Of a stretch of DNA of 64,000 bases, positions 35,668-49,718 are shown piece after piece. The stretch lies in the NCBI GenBank assembly GCA_930367205.1, contig CAKNEZ010000004.1:221001-285000 (forward strand), written 5' to 3'. Made by a program: the position numbers and the translations under genes. Within the stretch, counting starts at the first letter, position 1. Each line of letters starts with the position of its first letter. The notes below the pieces were generated by a model. That model was not told where the DNA came from. It was given only the letters and a program-made list of their open reading frames with translations, and did no database searches. This DNA comes from Acanthosoma haemorrhoidale (Eukaryota; Arthropoda; Insecta; Hemiptera; Acanthosomatidae).

Positions 35668-38006
35668 ATCCAACCATGATCTCGAATGATAGTATCAATC
35701 GAGTGACTCCCGCAATAATATTTTGGTGCCTGTTTATCCTTAGCTCACAGATAAAACCTCCTCCTGTAGTAAGCCGTAAAAATTTACTGATCCCGACCTC
35801 ACTAATCCGGAACTAGTGATCCTTTCACTTTCAGTCGTTATCCCCACTATTATTTTTTTTCATCTCAACAATTTTAATTCTGTCTGTTCCCTGGAGTAGT
35901 GTATTTTACATGGACAACCCCAGTTGTGATTAGCTAATTAAAAAATAGCTTTCTCTATTTTGTCTTTGAAATACATATATAAAATTGGGCTCACCTTATC
36001 ATTATTTTACTTAATTTCTTTTCTTTTAAATGAAATCATTTTGCTCATCGCTGATATTGAAAATAGTATTCGTCGGAGATTTGATGATATGTCGGGCCGG
36101 CTCGGCTATCCCTCGGACTGGGCTCCACCTTTAGAGGACGTCGTGAGGAGCGATATAGTCTCTAGATACCCTTAAAAATTATTTTAATATCCAGAACATA
36201 CATCGTTTGTGGTATCCTTTAATATGAAAAATGGTTATCATAGTAACCCGACGCTGCCAAATCCAACTATTATATGATATATACACTGTATGTACTATTT
36301 CTAATTGAATAATGCGGAGCCCGTATTTACGAGGAAAGCAATTTTGAATTTTGAATTATAGTGTGCCGTCTGCCTCTTGAAAATCATAGTTTGATTTATT
36401 CCTAATGATTTAGGCACCCGAAGAGAGTGCTATGGGATGATAAACATTTATCTTAAATATCCTCCTGTAATAAATACCCAACGGCTAATAGTTTTCGGAT
36501 TTCTTTAGGCCTTCGTTCGGCCTATCCGAGGAACGGAGGTGCGTCCCATTAACACTTGCTCGTGCACTCATTAGATGGGCGGGAGACGTTAGGCTGACCG
36601 GTCCCATCTTGCCCGGGGGAGAGCCGGCTGCAGGCGAATATCAACCCATGCCGATGCTCTGTCCGATGTTATATCTATCTATACGATACGGGGTGAGCCC
36701 CCCTTCCAGTTTTTATATATGTAGTCTCTTCTAGACATAATTATCCAAATATTTAATTAAAGTAGAGCCCGGATAAAAACTAAACTATCCGATTTTGAAT
36801 TTTCCTCATTGTACTATAAACATTGATCAATCAATCAATCAATTTTCACGAAAACGTTGGGCTAGGTATGACGACGCATTATTGAGATGATGAGATACAA
36901 TGATCATCTCATTGTGGAGGATTTTCTCTGCCTCGGAGAGGGGGGGGGAAATTATGAATCTCATCATCAATATGAGTCAGTTAGTTTATCAGGTAGGGAG
37001 GGGGTAGTGTCGAGTAGTAGTAAGTAGGTAGAGAGAGAGAGGTAAGACGACGACGACGGGACGGAGTCTGAAGCTGTTGCTGTACTTTTTATTAGACAGG
37101 CAGTGGTGATGATTGATTATCTGTCTGTATGTCAACAAACCAGGTGTGTGAAAAGCTTGCACTAAGTACAACAAACAGCGGGAAGCGGAAGTCCGGAAGG
37201 AGGCCCTACAGGTAGGTCTCCCCTGTACACCTTCCCTTATATTGAATGATGTGGCGAAATTATAACGGGAAAGCGCGAACGCAGTCCCGAGTACCAAAAA
37301 TTACGCGCCCGAGATACCCGCATTTGGGGTATTCGCAGGGGTCAGCTCAACCGAAGTGCAATGGAAAAGCCTCACCCTGGGGGAACCGCCTTGTTGATCA
37401 CGGTAGGCCCCCACGCCAGGTAAGTATGCTATAATTTGGGAAAATCCGATAGTTGTCAAGTCAAACCTAACTTCACTTGCGAGATTGAACTGGATTCGGA
37501 GAAGACGAATGGCCGTCTAGCGAACCACCAGATGATGTAATATAGAAAAAAATGTTTCGTTTATCTTACTACACAATATATTATCGAGTATAAATAGTTT
37601 AAACGCACCGAAAACATTTCCCTACCCGTATTAGTGCATATATCTCTGCATCCCTCTCGATCCCACAGGTTAGCTAGCGATCACACAGGTGGCGCTAGTG
37701 TAGCTTCCTTCCCGGTATCCACCCTTCAACTTCAACCAATCTCCCGAGCTATTATTAGTAAACGCTCCAAAACGTATTATTTATTATATTTTTGAGATTT
37801 CCCTCATCTTATTTGCTACTATTTATAATGACAATATTTTATAAGATTTTTTATTTTTGGAGTTACACATAAAAAAAATATTGGGTATATATGTTATCTT
37901 TTAGGAATCCACCGAGATCCGTTCATTAAATTATTTTTAATATTACTTTGCCGCCGAATTAAATAGTGACTCTTGCTGTAACTTTATTTATGAATCATTA
38001 TTCCTA
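35668..38006. repeat. Array monomer 14, subtype B
   Basis: B marks, but GTGTGAAAAG and CAACCCATGCC are as in the A block. TGTATTTTACATGG is shared with monomer 15. The shortest complete unit (2339 bp). Confidence 0.95.
37264..37427 (-). ncRNA. U1 snRNA gene, copy 14 (GAGTACC variant)
   Basis: Complete U1 with the linker change of copy 4 (GGTACTCGGG) and a canonical stem-loop III. Candidate PSE intact. Confidence 0.95.
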
Positions 38007-40346
38007 ATCCAACCATGATCTCGAATGATAGTATCGATCGAGTGACTCCCGCAATAATATTTTGGTGCCTGTTTATCCTTAGCTCACAGATAAAACCTCC
38101 TCCTGTAGTAAGCCGTAAAAATTTACTGATCCCGACCTCACTAATCCGGAACTAGTGATCCTTTCACTTTCAGTCGTTATCCCCACTATTATTTTTTTTC
38201 ATCTCAACAATTTTAATTCTGTCTGTTCCCTGGAGTAGTGTATTTTACATGGACAACCCCAGTTGTGATTAGCTAATTAAAAAATAGCTTTCTCTATTTT
38301 GTCTTTGAAATACATATATAAAATTGGGCTCACCTTATCATTATTTTACTTAATTTCTTTTCTTTTAAATGAAATCATTTTGCTCATCGCTGATATTGAA
38401 AATAGTATTCGTCGGAGATTTGATGATATGTCGGGCCGGCTCGGCTATCCCTCGGACTGGGCTCCACCTTTAGAGGACGTCGTGAGGAGCGATATAGTCT
38501 CTAGATACCCTTAAAAATTATTTTAATATCCAGAACATACATCGTTTGTGGTATCCTTTAATATGAAAAATGGTTATCATAGTAACCCGACGCTGCCAAA
38601 TCCAACTATTATATGATATATACACTGTATGTACTATTTCTAATTGAATAATGCGGAGCCCGTATTTACGAGGAAAGCAATTTTGAATTTTGAATTATAG
38701 TGTGCCGTCTGCCTCTTGAAAATCATAGTTTGATTTATTCCTAATGATTTAGACACCCGAAGAGAGTGCTATGGGATGATAAACATTTATCTTAAATATC
38801 CTCCTGTAATAAATACCCAACGGCTAATAGTTTTCGGATTTCTTTAGGCCTTCGTTCGGCCTATCCGAGGAACGGAGGTGCGTCCCATTAACACTTGCTC
38901 GTGCACTCATTAGATGGGCGGGAGACGTTAGGCTGACCGGTCCCATCTTGCCCGGGGGAGAGCCGGCTGCAGGCGAATATCAACTCATGCCGATGCTCTG
39001 TCCGATGTTATATCTATCTATACGATACGGGGTGAGCCCCCCTTCCAGTTTTTATATATGTAGTCTCTTCTAGACATAATTATCCAAATATTTAATTAAA
39101 GTAGAGCCCGGATAAAAACTAAACTATCCGATTTTGAATTTTCCTCATTGTACTATAAACATTGATCAATCAATCAATCAATTTTCACGAAAACGTTGGG
39201 CTAGGTATGACGACGCATTATTGAGATGATGAGATACAATGATCATCTCATTGTGGAGGATTTTCTCTGCCTCGGAGAGGGGGGGGGGAAATTATGAATC
39301 TCATCATCAATATGAGTCAGTTAGTTTATCAGGTAGGGAGGGGGTAGTGTCGAGTAGTAGTAAGTAGGTAGAGAGAGAGAGGTAAGACGACGACGACGGG
39401 ACGGAGTCTGAAGCTGTTGCTGTACTTTTTATTAGACAGGCAGTGGTGATGATTGATTATCTGTCTGTATGTCAACAAACCAGGTGTGTAAAAAGCTTGC
39501 ACTAAGTACAACAAACAGCGGGAAGCGGAAGTCCGGAAGGAGGCCCTACAGGTAGGTCTCCCCTGTACACCTTCCCTTATATTGAATGATGTGGCGAAAT
39601 TATAACGGGAAAGCGCGAACGCAGTCCCGACTACCAAAAATTACGCGCCCGAGATACCCGCATTTGGGGTATTCGCAGGGGTCAGCTCAACCGAAGTGCA
39701 ATGGAAAAGCCTCACCCTGGGGGAACCGCCTTGTTGATCACGGTAGGCCCCCACGCCAGGTAAGTATGCTATAATTTGGGAAAATCCGATAGTTGTCAAG
39801 TCAAACCTAACTTCACTTGCGAGATTGAACTGGATTCGGAGAAGACGAATGGCCGTCTAGCGAACCACCAGATGATGTAATATAGAAAAAAATGTTTCGT
39901 TTATCTTACTACACAATATATTATCGAGTATAAATAGTTTAAACGCACCGAAAACATTTCCCTACCCGTATTAGTGCATATATCTCTGCATCCCTCTCGA
40001 TCCCACAGGTTAGCTAGCGATCACACAGGTGGCGCTAGTGTAGCTTCCTTCCCGGTATCCACCCTTCAACTTCAACCAATCTCCCGAGCTATTATTAGTA
40101 AACGCTCCAAAACGTATTATTTATTATATTTTTGAGATTTCCCTCATCTTATTTGCTACTATTTATAATGACAATATTTTATAAGATTTTTTATTTTTGG
40201 AGTTACACATAAAAAAAATATTGGGTATATATGTTATCTTTTAGGAATCCACCGAGATCCGTTCATTAAATTATTTTTAATATTACTTTGCCGCCGAATT
40301 AAATAGTGACTCTTGCTGTAACTTTATTTATGAATCATTATTCCTA
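38007..40346. repeat. Array monomer 15, subtype B
   Basis: B marks; shares TGTATTTTACATGG with monomer 14 and CAACTCATGCC with most B units. Confidence 0.95.
39604..39767 (-). ncRNA. U1 snRNA gene, copy 15
   Basis: RNA sequence as in copy 1; the only B-block copy with the canonical sequence throughout. Candidate PSE intact. Confidence 0.96.
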
Positions 40347-42687
40347 ATCCAACCATGATCTCGAATGATAGTATCAATCGAGTGACTCCCGCAATAATAT
40401 TTTGGTGCCTGTTTATCCTTAGCTCACAGATAAAACCTCCTCCTGTAGTAAGCCGTAAAAATTTACTGATCCCGACCTCACTAATCCGGAACTAGTGATC
40501 CTTTCACTTTCAGTCGTTATCCCCACTATTATTTTTTTTCGTCTCAACAATTTTAATTCTGTCTGTTCCCTGGAGTAGTGTCTTTTACATGGACAACCCC
40601 AGTTGTGATTAGCTAATTAAAAAATAGCTTTCTCTATTTTGTCTTTGAAATACATATATAAAATTGGGCTCACCTTATCATTATTTTACTTAATTTCTTT
40701 TCTTTTAAATGAAATCATTTTGCTCATCGCTGATATTGAAAATAGTATTCGTCGGAGATTTGATGATATGTCGGGCCGGCTCGGCTATCCCTCGGACTGG
40801 GCTCCACCTTTAGAGGACGTCGTGAGGAGCGATATAGTCTCTAGATACCCTTAAAAATTATTTTAATATCCAGAACATACATCGTTTGTGGTATCCTTTA
40901 ATATGAAAAATGGTTATCATAGTAACCCGACGCTGCCAAATCCAACTATTATATGATATATACACTGTATGTACTATTTCTAATTGAATAATGCGGAGCC
41001 CGTATTTACGAGGAAAGCAATTTTGAATTTTGAATTATAGTGTGCCGTCTGCCTCTTGAAAATCATAGTTTGATTTATTCCTAATGATTTAGACACCCGA
41101 AGAGAGTGCTATGGGATGATAAACATTTATCTTAAATATCCTCCTGTAATAAATACCCAACGGCTAATAGTTTTCGGATTTCTTTAGGCCTTCGTTCGGC
41201 CTATCCGAGGAACGGAGGTGCGTCCCATTAACACTTGCTCGTGCACTCATTATATGGGCGGGAGACGTTAGGCTGACCGGTCCCATCTTGCCCGGGGGAG
41301 AGCCGGCTGCCGGCGAATATCAACTCATGCCGATGCTCTGTCCGATGTTATATCTATCTATACGATACGGGGTGAGCCCCCCTTCCAGTTTTTATATATG
41401 TAGGCTCTTCTAGACATAATTATCCAAATATTTAATTAAAGTAGAGCCCGGATAAAAACTAAACTATCCGATTTTGAATTTTCCTCATTGTACTATAAAC
41501 ATTGATCAATCAATCAATCAATTTTCACGAAAACGTTGGGCTAGGTATGACGACGCATTATTGAGATGATGAGATACAATGATCATCTCATTGTGGAGGA
41601 TTTTCTCTGCCTCGGAGAGGGGGGGGGGGAAATTATGAATCTCATCATCAATATGAGTCAGTTAGTTTATCAGGTAGGGAGGGGGTAGTGTCGAGTAGTA
41701 GTAAGTAGGTAGAGAGAGAGAGGTAAGACGACGACGACGGGACGGAGTCTGAAGCTGTTGCTGTACTTTTTATTAGACAGGCAGTGGTGATGATTGATTA
41801 TCTGTCTGTATGTCAACAAACCAGGTGTGTAAAAAGCTTGCACTAAGTACAACAAACAGCGGGAAGCGGAAGTCCGGAAGGAGGCCCTACAGGTAGGTCT
41901 CCCCTGTACACCTTCCCTTATATTGAATGATGTGGCGAAATTATAACGGGAAAGCGCGAACGCAGTCCCGACTACCAAAAATTACGTGCCCGAGATACCC
42001 GCATTTGGGGTATTCGCAGGGGTCAGCTCAACCGAAGTGCAATGGAAAAGCCTCACCCTGGGGGAACCGCCTTGTTGATCACGGTAGGCCCCCACGCCAG
42101 GTAAGTATGCTATAATTTGGGAAAATCCGATAGTTGTCAAGTCAAACCTAACTTCACTTGCGAGATTGAACTGGATTCGGAGAAGACGAATGGCCGTCTA
42201 GCGAACCACCAGATGATGTAATACAGAAAAAAATGTTTCGTTTATCTTACTACACAATATATTATCGAGTATAAATAGTTTAAACGCACCGAAAACATTT
42301 CCCTACCCGTATTAGTGCATATATCTCTGCATCCCTCTCGATCCCACAGGTTAGCTAGCGATCACACAGGTGGCGCTAGTGTAGCTTCCTTCCCGGTATC
42401 CACCCTTCAACTTCAACCAATCTCCCGAGCTATTATTAGTAAACGCTCCAAAACGTATTATTTATTATATTTTTGAGATTTCCCTCATCTTATTTGCTAC
42501 TATTTATAATGACAATATTTTATAAGATTTTTTATTTTTGGAGTTACACATAAAAAAAATATTGGGTATATATGTTATCTTTTAGGAATCCACCGAGATC
42601 CGTTCATTAAATTATTTTTAATATTACTTTGCCGCCGAATTAAATAGTGACTCTTGCTGTAACTTTATTTATGAATCATTATTCCTA
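40347..42687. repeat. Array monomer 16, subtype B
   Basis: B marks; GGCTGCCGGCG shared with monomer 13; private GTAGGCTCTTC and TTATATGGGCG. Confidence 0.95.
41945..42108 (-). ncRNA. U1 snRNA gene, copy 16 (stem-loop III foot variant)
   Basis: As copy 1 except GGGCACGT instead of GGGCGCGT before the Sm site, the common B-block form. Candidate PSE intact. Confidence 0.95.
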
Positions 42688-43959
42688 ATCCAACCATGAT
42701 CTCGAATGATAGTATCAATCGAGTGACTCCCGCAATAATATTTTCGTGCCTGTTTATCCTTAGCTCACAGATAAAACCTCCTCCTGTAGTAAGCCGTAAA
42801 AATTTACTGATCCCGACCTCACTAATCCGGAACTAGTGATCCTTTCACTTTCAGTCGTTATCCCCACTATTATTTTTTTTCGTCTCAACAATTTTAATTC
42901 TGTCTGTTCCCTGGAGTAGTGTCTTTTACATGGACAACCCCAGTTGTGATTAGCTAATTAAAAAATAGCTTTCTCTATTTTGTCTTTGAAATACATATAT
43001 AAAATTGGGCTCACCTTATCATTATTTTACTTAATTTCTTTTCTTTTAAATGAAATCATTTTGCTCATCGCTGATATTGAAAATAGTATTCGTCGGAGAT
43101 TTGATGATATGTCGGGCCGGCTCGGCTATCCCTCGGACTGGGCTCCGCCTTTAGAGGACGTCGTGAGGAGTGATATAGTCTCTAGATACCCTTAAAAATT
43201 ATTTTAATATCCAGAACATACATCGTTTGTGGTATCCTTTAATATGAAAAATGGTTATCATAGTAACCCGACGCTGCCAAATCCAACTATTATATGATAT
43301 ATACACTGTATGTACTATTTCTAATTGAATAATACGGAGCCCGTATTTACGAGGAAAGCAATTTTGAATTTTGAATTATAGTGTGCCGTCTGCCTTTTGA
43401 AAATCATAGTTTGATTTATTCCTAATGATTTAGACACCCGAAGAGAGTGCTATGGGATGATAAACATTTATCTTAAATATCCTCCTGTAATAAATACCCA
43501 ACGGCTAATAGTTTTCGGATTTCTTTAGGCCTTCGTTCGGCATATCCGAGGAACGGAGGTGCGTCCCATTAACACTTGCTCATGCACTCATTAGATGGGT
43601 GGGAGACGTTAGGCTGACCGGTCCCATCTTGCCCGGGGGAGAGCAGGCTGCAGGCGAATATCAACCCATGCCGATGCTCTGTCCGATGTTATATCTATCT
43701 ATACGATACGGGGTGAGCCCCCCTTCCAGTTTATATATATGTAGTCTCATCTAGACATAATTATCCAAATATTTAATTAAAGTAGAGCCCGGATAAAAAC
43801 TAAACTATCCGGTTTTGAATTTTCCTCATTGTACTATAAACATTGATCAATCAATCAATCAATTTTCACGAAAACGTTGGGCTAGGTATGACGACGCATT
43901 ATTGAGATGATGAGATACAATGATCATCTCATTGTGGAGGATTTTCTCTGCCTCGGAGA

Positions 43960-43979
43960 GGGGGGGGGGGGGGGGGAAA
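43960..43979. repeat. G17A3 homopolymer tract, longest G run in the window
   Basis: Seventeen G followed by AAA, against 7-11 G in neighbouring units. It sits just beyond the A1-to-B switch point of this monomer. Confidence 0.85.
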
Positions 43980-44291
43980 TTATGAATCTCATCATCAATA
44001 TGAGTCAGTTAGTTTATCAGGTAGGGAGGGGGTAGTGTCGAGTAGTAGTAAGTAGGTAGAGAGAGAGAGGTAAGACGACGACGACGGGACGGAGTCTGAA
44101 GCTGTTGCTGTACTTTTTATTAGACAGGCAGTGGTGATGATTGATTATCTGTCTGTATGTCAACAAACCAGGTGTGTAAAAAGCTTGCACTAAGTACAAC
44201 AAACAGCGGGAAGCGGAAGTCCGGAAGGAGGCCCTACAGGTAGGTCTCCCCTGTACACCTTCCCTTATATTGAATGATGTGGCGAAATTAT

Positions 44292-44455
44292 AACGGGAAA
44301 GCGCGAACGCAGTCCCGACTACCAAAAATTACGTGCCCGAGATACCCGCATTTGGGGTATTCGCAGGGGTCAGCTCAACCGAAGTGCAATGGAAAAGCCT
44401 CACCCTGGGGGAACCGCCTTGTTGATCACGGTAGGCCCCCACGCCAGGTAAGTAT
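44292..44455 (-). ncRNA. U1 snRNA gene, copy 17 (stem-loop III foot variant)
   Basis: As copy 16 (GGGCACGT before the Sm site). The gene belongs to the B half of the chimeric unit. Candidate PSE intact. Confidence 0.95.
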
Positions 44456-45034
44456 GCTATAATTTGGGAAAATCCGATAGTTGTCAAGTCAAACCTAACT
44501 TCACTTGCGAGATTGAACTGGATTCGGAGAAGACGAATGGCCGTCTAGCGAACCACCAGATGATGTAATATAGAAAAAAATGTTTCGTTTATCTTACTAC
44601 ACAATATATTATCGAGTATAAATAGTTTAAACGCACCGAAAACATTTCCCTACCCGTATTAGTGCATATATCTCTGCATCCCTCTCGATCCCACAGGTTA
44701 GCTAGCGATCACACAGGTGGCGCTAGTGTAGCTTCCTTCCCGGTATCCACCCTTCAACTTCAACCAATCTCCCGAGCTATTATTAGTAAACGCTCCAAAA
44801 CGTATTATTTATTATATTTTTGAGATTTCCCTCATCTTATTTGCTACTATTTATAATGACAATATTTTATAAGATTTTTTATTTTTGGAGTTACACATAA
44901 AAAAAATATTGGGTATATATGTTATCTTTTAGGAATCCACCGAGATCCGTTCATTAAATTATTTTTAATATTACTTTGCCGCCGAATTAAATAGTGACTC
45001 TTGCTGTAACTTTATTTATGAATCATTATTCCTA

Positions 45035-47377
45035 ATCCAACCATGATCTCGAATGATAGTATCAATCGAGTGACTCCCGCAATAATATTTTGGTGCCTGT
45101 TTATCCTTAGCTCACAGATAAAACCTCCTCCTGTAGTAAGCCGTAAAAATTTACTGATCCCGACCTCACTAATCCGGAACTAGTGATCCTTTCACTTTCA
45201 GTCGTTATCCCCACTATTATTTTTTTTCGTCTCAACAATTTTAATTCTGTCTGTTCCCTGGAGTAGTGTCTTTTACATGGACAACCCCAGTTGTGATTAG
45301 CTAATTAAAAAATAGCTTTCTCTATTTTGTCTTTGAAATACATATATAAAATTGGGCTCACCTTATCATTATTTTACTTAATTTCTTTTCTTTTAAATGA
45401 AATCATTTTGCTCATCGCTGATATTGAAAATAGTATTCGTCGGAGATTTGATGATATGTCGGGCCGGCTCGGCTATCCCTCGGACTGGGCTCCACCTTTA
45501 GAGGACGTCGTGAGGAGCGATATAGTCTCTAGATACCCTTAAAAATTATTTTAATATCCAGAACATACATCGTTTGTGGTATCCTTTAATATGAAAAATG
45601 GTTATCATAGTAACCCGACGCTGCCAAATCCAACTATTATATGATATATACACTGTATGTACTATTTCTAATTGAATAATGCGGAGCCCGTATTTACGAG
45701 GAAAGCAATTTTGAATTTTGAATTGTAGTGTGCCGTCTGCCTCTTGAAAATCATAGTTTGATTTATTCCTAATGATTTAGACACCCGAAGAGAGTGCTAT
45801 GGGATGATAAACATTTATCTTAAATATCCTCCTGTAATAAATACCCAACGGCTAATAGTTTTCGGATTTCTTTAGGCCTTCGTTCGGCCTATCCGAGGAA
45901 CGGAGGTGCGTCCCATTAACACTTGCTCGTGCACTCATTAGATGGGCGGGAGACGTTAGGCTGACCGGTCCCATCTTGCCCGGGGGAGAGCCGGCTGCAG
46001 GCGAATATCAACTCATGCCGATGCTCTGTCCGATGTTATATCTATCTATACGATACGGGGTGAGCCCCCCTTCCAGTTTTTATATATGTAGTCTCTTCTA
46101 GACATAATTATCCAAATATTTAATTAAAGTAGAGCCCGGATAAAAACTAAACTATCCGATTTTGAATTTTCCTCATTGTACTATAAACATTGATCAATCA
46201 ATCAATCAATTTTCACGAAAACGTTGGGCTAGGTATGACGACGCATTATTGAGATGATGAGATACAATGATCATCTCATTGTGGAGGATTTTCTCTGCCT
46301 CGGAGAGGGGGGGGGGGGGAAATTATGAATCTCATCATCAATATGAGTCAGTTAGTTTATCAGGTAGGGAGGGGGTAGTGTCGAGTAGTAGTAAGTAGGT
46401 AGAGAGAGAGAGGTAAGACGACGACGACGGGACGGAGTCTGAAGCTGTTGCTGTACTTTTTATTAGACAGGCAGTGGTGATGATTGATTATCTGTCTGTA
46501 TGTCAACAAACCAGGTGTGTAAAAAGCTTGCACTAAGTACAACAAACAGCGGGAAGCGGAAGTCCGGAAGGAGGCCCTACAGGTAGGTCTCCCCTGTACA
46601 CCTTCCCTTATATTGAATGATGTGGCGAAATTATAACGGGAAAGCGCGAACGCAGTCCCGACTACCAAAAATTACGTGCCCGAGATACCCGCATTTGGGG
46701 TATTCGCAGGGGTCAGCTCAACCGAAGTGCAATGGAAAAGCCTCACCCTGGGGGAACCGCCTTGTTGATCACGGTAGGCCCCCACGCCAGGTAAGTATGC
46801 TATAATTTGGGAAAATCCGATAGTTGTCAAGTCAAACCTAACTTCACTTGCGAGATTGAACTGGATTCGGAGAAGACGAATGGCCGTCTAGCGAACCACC
46901 AGATGATGTAATATAGAAAAAAATGTTTCGTTTATCTTACTACACAATATATTATCGAGTATAAATAGTTTAAACGCACCGAAAACATTTCCCTACCCGT
47001 ATTAGTGCATATATCTCTGCATCCCTCTCGATCCCACAGGTTAGCTAGCGATCACACAGGTGGCGCTAGTGTAGCTTCCTTCCCGGTATCCACCCTTCAA
47101 CTTCAACCAATCTCCCGAGCTATTATTAGTAAACGCTCCAAAACGTATTATTTATTATATTTTTGAGATTTCCCTCATCTTATTTGCTACTATTTATAAT
47201 GACAATATTTTATAAGATTTTTTATTTTTGGAGTTACACATAAAAAAAATATTGGGTATATATGTTATCTTTTAGGAATCCACCGAGATCCGTTCATTAA
47301 ATTATTTTTAATATTACTTTGCCGCCGAATTAAATAGTGACTCTTGCTGTAACTTTATTTATGAATCATTATTCCTA
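45035..47377. repeat. Array monomer 18, subtype B
   Basis: B marks; private GAATTGTAGTG. No genes besides U1. Confidence 0.95.
46635..46798 (-). ncRNA. U1 snRNA gene, copy 18 (stem-loop III foot variant)
   Basis: As copy 16. Candidate PSE intact. Confidence 0.95.
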
Positions 47378-49718
47378 ATCCAACCATGATCTCGAATGAT
47401 AGTATCAATCGAGTGACTCCCGCAATAATATTTTGGTGCCTGTTTATCCTTAGCTCACAGATAAAACCTCCTCCTGTAGTAAGCCGTAAAAATTTACTGA
47501 TCCCGACCTCACTAATCCGGAACTAGTGATCCTTTCACTTTCAGTCGTTATCCCCACTATTATTTTTTTTCGTCTCAACAATTTTAATTCTGTCTGTTCC
47601 CTGGAGTAGTGTCTTTTACATGGACAACCCCAGTTGTGATTAGCTAATTAAAAAATAGCTTTCTCTATTTTGTCTTTGAAATACATATATAAAATTGGGC
47701 TCACCTTATCATTATTTTACTTAATTTCTTTTCTTTTAAATGAAATCATTTTGCTCATCGCTGATATTGAAAATAGTATTCGTCGGAGATTTGATGATAT
47801 GTCGGGCCGGCTCGGCTATCCCTCGGACTGGGCTCCACCTTTAGAGGACGTCGTGAGGAGCGATATAGTCTCTAGATACCCTTAAAAATTATTTTAATAT
47901 CCAGAACATACATCGTTTGTGGTATCCTTTAATATGAAAAATGGTTATCATAGTAACCCGACGCTGCCAAATCCAACTATTATATGATATATACACTGTA
48001 TGTACTATTTCTAATTGAATAATGCGGAGCCCGTATTTACGAGGAAAGCAATTTTGAATTTTGAATTATAGTGTGCCGTCTGCCTCTTGAAAATCATAGT
48101 TTGATTTATTCCTAATGATTTAGACACCCGAAGAGAGTGCTATGGGATGATAAACATTTATCTTAAATATCCTCCTGTAATAAATACCCAACGGCTAATA
48201 GTTTTCGGATTTCTTTAGGCCTTCGTTCGGCCTATCCGAGGAACGGAGGTGCGTCCCATTAACACTTGCTCGTGCACTCATTAGATGGGCGGGAGACGTT
48301 AGGCTGACCGGTCCCATCTTGCCCGGGGGAGAGCCGGCTGCAGGCGAATATCAACTCATGCCGATGCTCTGTCCGATGTTATATCTATCTATACGATACG
48401 GGGTGAGCCCCCCTTCCAGTTTTTATATATGTAGTCTCTTCTAGACATAATTATCCAAATATTTAATTAAAGTAGAGCCCGGATAAAAACTAAACTATCC
48501 GATTTTGAATTTTCCTCATTGTACTATAAACATTGATCAATCAATCAATCAATTTTCACGAAAACGTTGGGCTAGGTATGACGACGCATTATTGAGATGA
48601 TGAGATACAATGATCATCTCATTGTGGAGGATTTTCTCTGCCTCGGAGAGGGGGGGGGGGAAATTATGAATCTCATCATCAATATGAGTCAGTTAGTTTA
48701 TCAGGTAGGGAGGGGGTAGTGTCGAGTAGTAGTAAGTAGGTAGAGAGAGAGAGGTAAGACGACGACGACGGGACGGAGTCTGAAGCTGTTGCTGTACTTT
48801 TTATTAGACAGGCAGTGGTGATGATTGATTATCTGTCTGTATGTCAACAAACCAGGTGTGTAAAAAGCTTGCACTAAGTACAGCAAACAGCGGGAAGCGG
48901 AAGTCCGGAAGGAGGCCCTACAGGTAGGTCTCCCCTGTACACCTTCCCTTATATTGAATGATGTGGCGAAATTATAACGGGAAAGCGCGAACGCAGTCCC
49001 GACTACCAAAAATTACGTGCCCGAGATACCCGCATTTGGGGTATTCGCAGGGGTCAGCTCAACCGAAGTGCAATGGAAAAGCCTCACCCTGGGGGAACCG
49101 CCTTGTTGATCACGGTAGGCCCCCACGCCAGGTAAGTATGCTATAATTTGGGAAAATCCGATAGTTGTCAAGTCAAACCTAACTTCACTTGCGAGATTGA
49201 ACTGGATTCGGAGAAGACGAATGGCCGTCTAGCGAACCACCAGATGATGTAATATAGAAAAAAATGTTTCGTTTATCTTACTACACAATATATTATCGAG
49301 TATAAATAGTTTAAACGCACCGAAAACATTTCCCTACCCGTATTAGTGCATATATCTCTGCATCCCTCTCGATCCCACAGGTTAGCTAGCGATCACACAG
49401 GTGGCGCTAGTGTAGCTTCCTTCCCGGTATCCACCCTTCAACTTCAACCAATCTCCCGAGCTATTATTAGTAAACGCTCCAAAACGTATTATTTATTATA
49501 TTTTTGAGATTTCCCTCATCTTATTTGCTACTATTTATAATGACAATATTTTATAAGATTTTTTATTTTTGGAGTTACACATAAAAAAAATATTGGGTAT
49601 ATATGTTATCTTTTAGGAATCCACCGAGATCCGTTCATTAAATTATTTTTAATATTACTTTGCCGCCGAATTAAATAGTGACTCTTGCTGTAACTTTATT
49701 TATGAATCATTATTCCTA
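47378..49718. repeat. Array monomer 19, subtype B
   Basis: B marks; private TACAGCAAAC just 3' of U1. No genes besides U1. Confidence 0.95.
48976..49139 (-). ncRNA. U1 snRNA gene, copy 19 (stem-loop III foot variant)
   Basis: As copy 16. Candidate PSE intact. Confidence 0.95.

Larger units (their letters stand above)
42688..45034. repeat. Array monomer 17, A1/B chimera
   Basis: The left ~1.1 kb is A1: CGGCATATCC, GCTCATGC, GATGGGTGGG, GAGCAGGCT, GCCTTTTGAAAATC, CTATCCGGTTTTG, ATATTTTCGTGCC. The right part is B: CATTGTGGAGG, CAATATGAG, GGCAGTGG. The switch lies between about 43,812 and 43,933, next to the longest G run in the window (G17). Confidence 0.95.
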
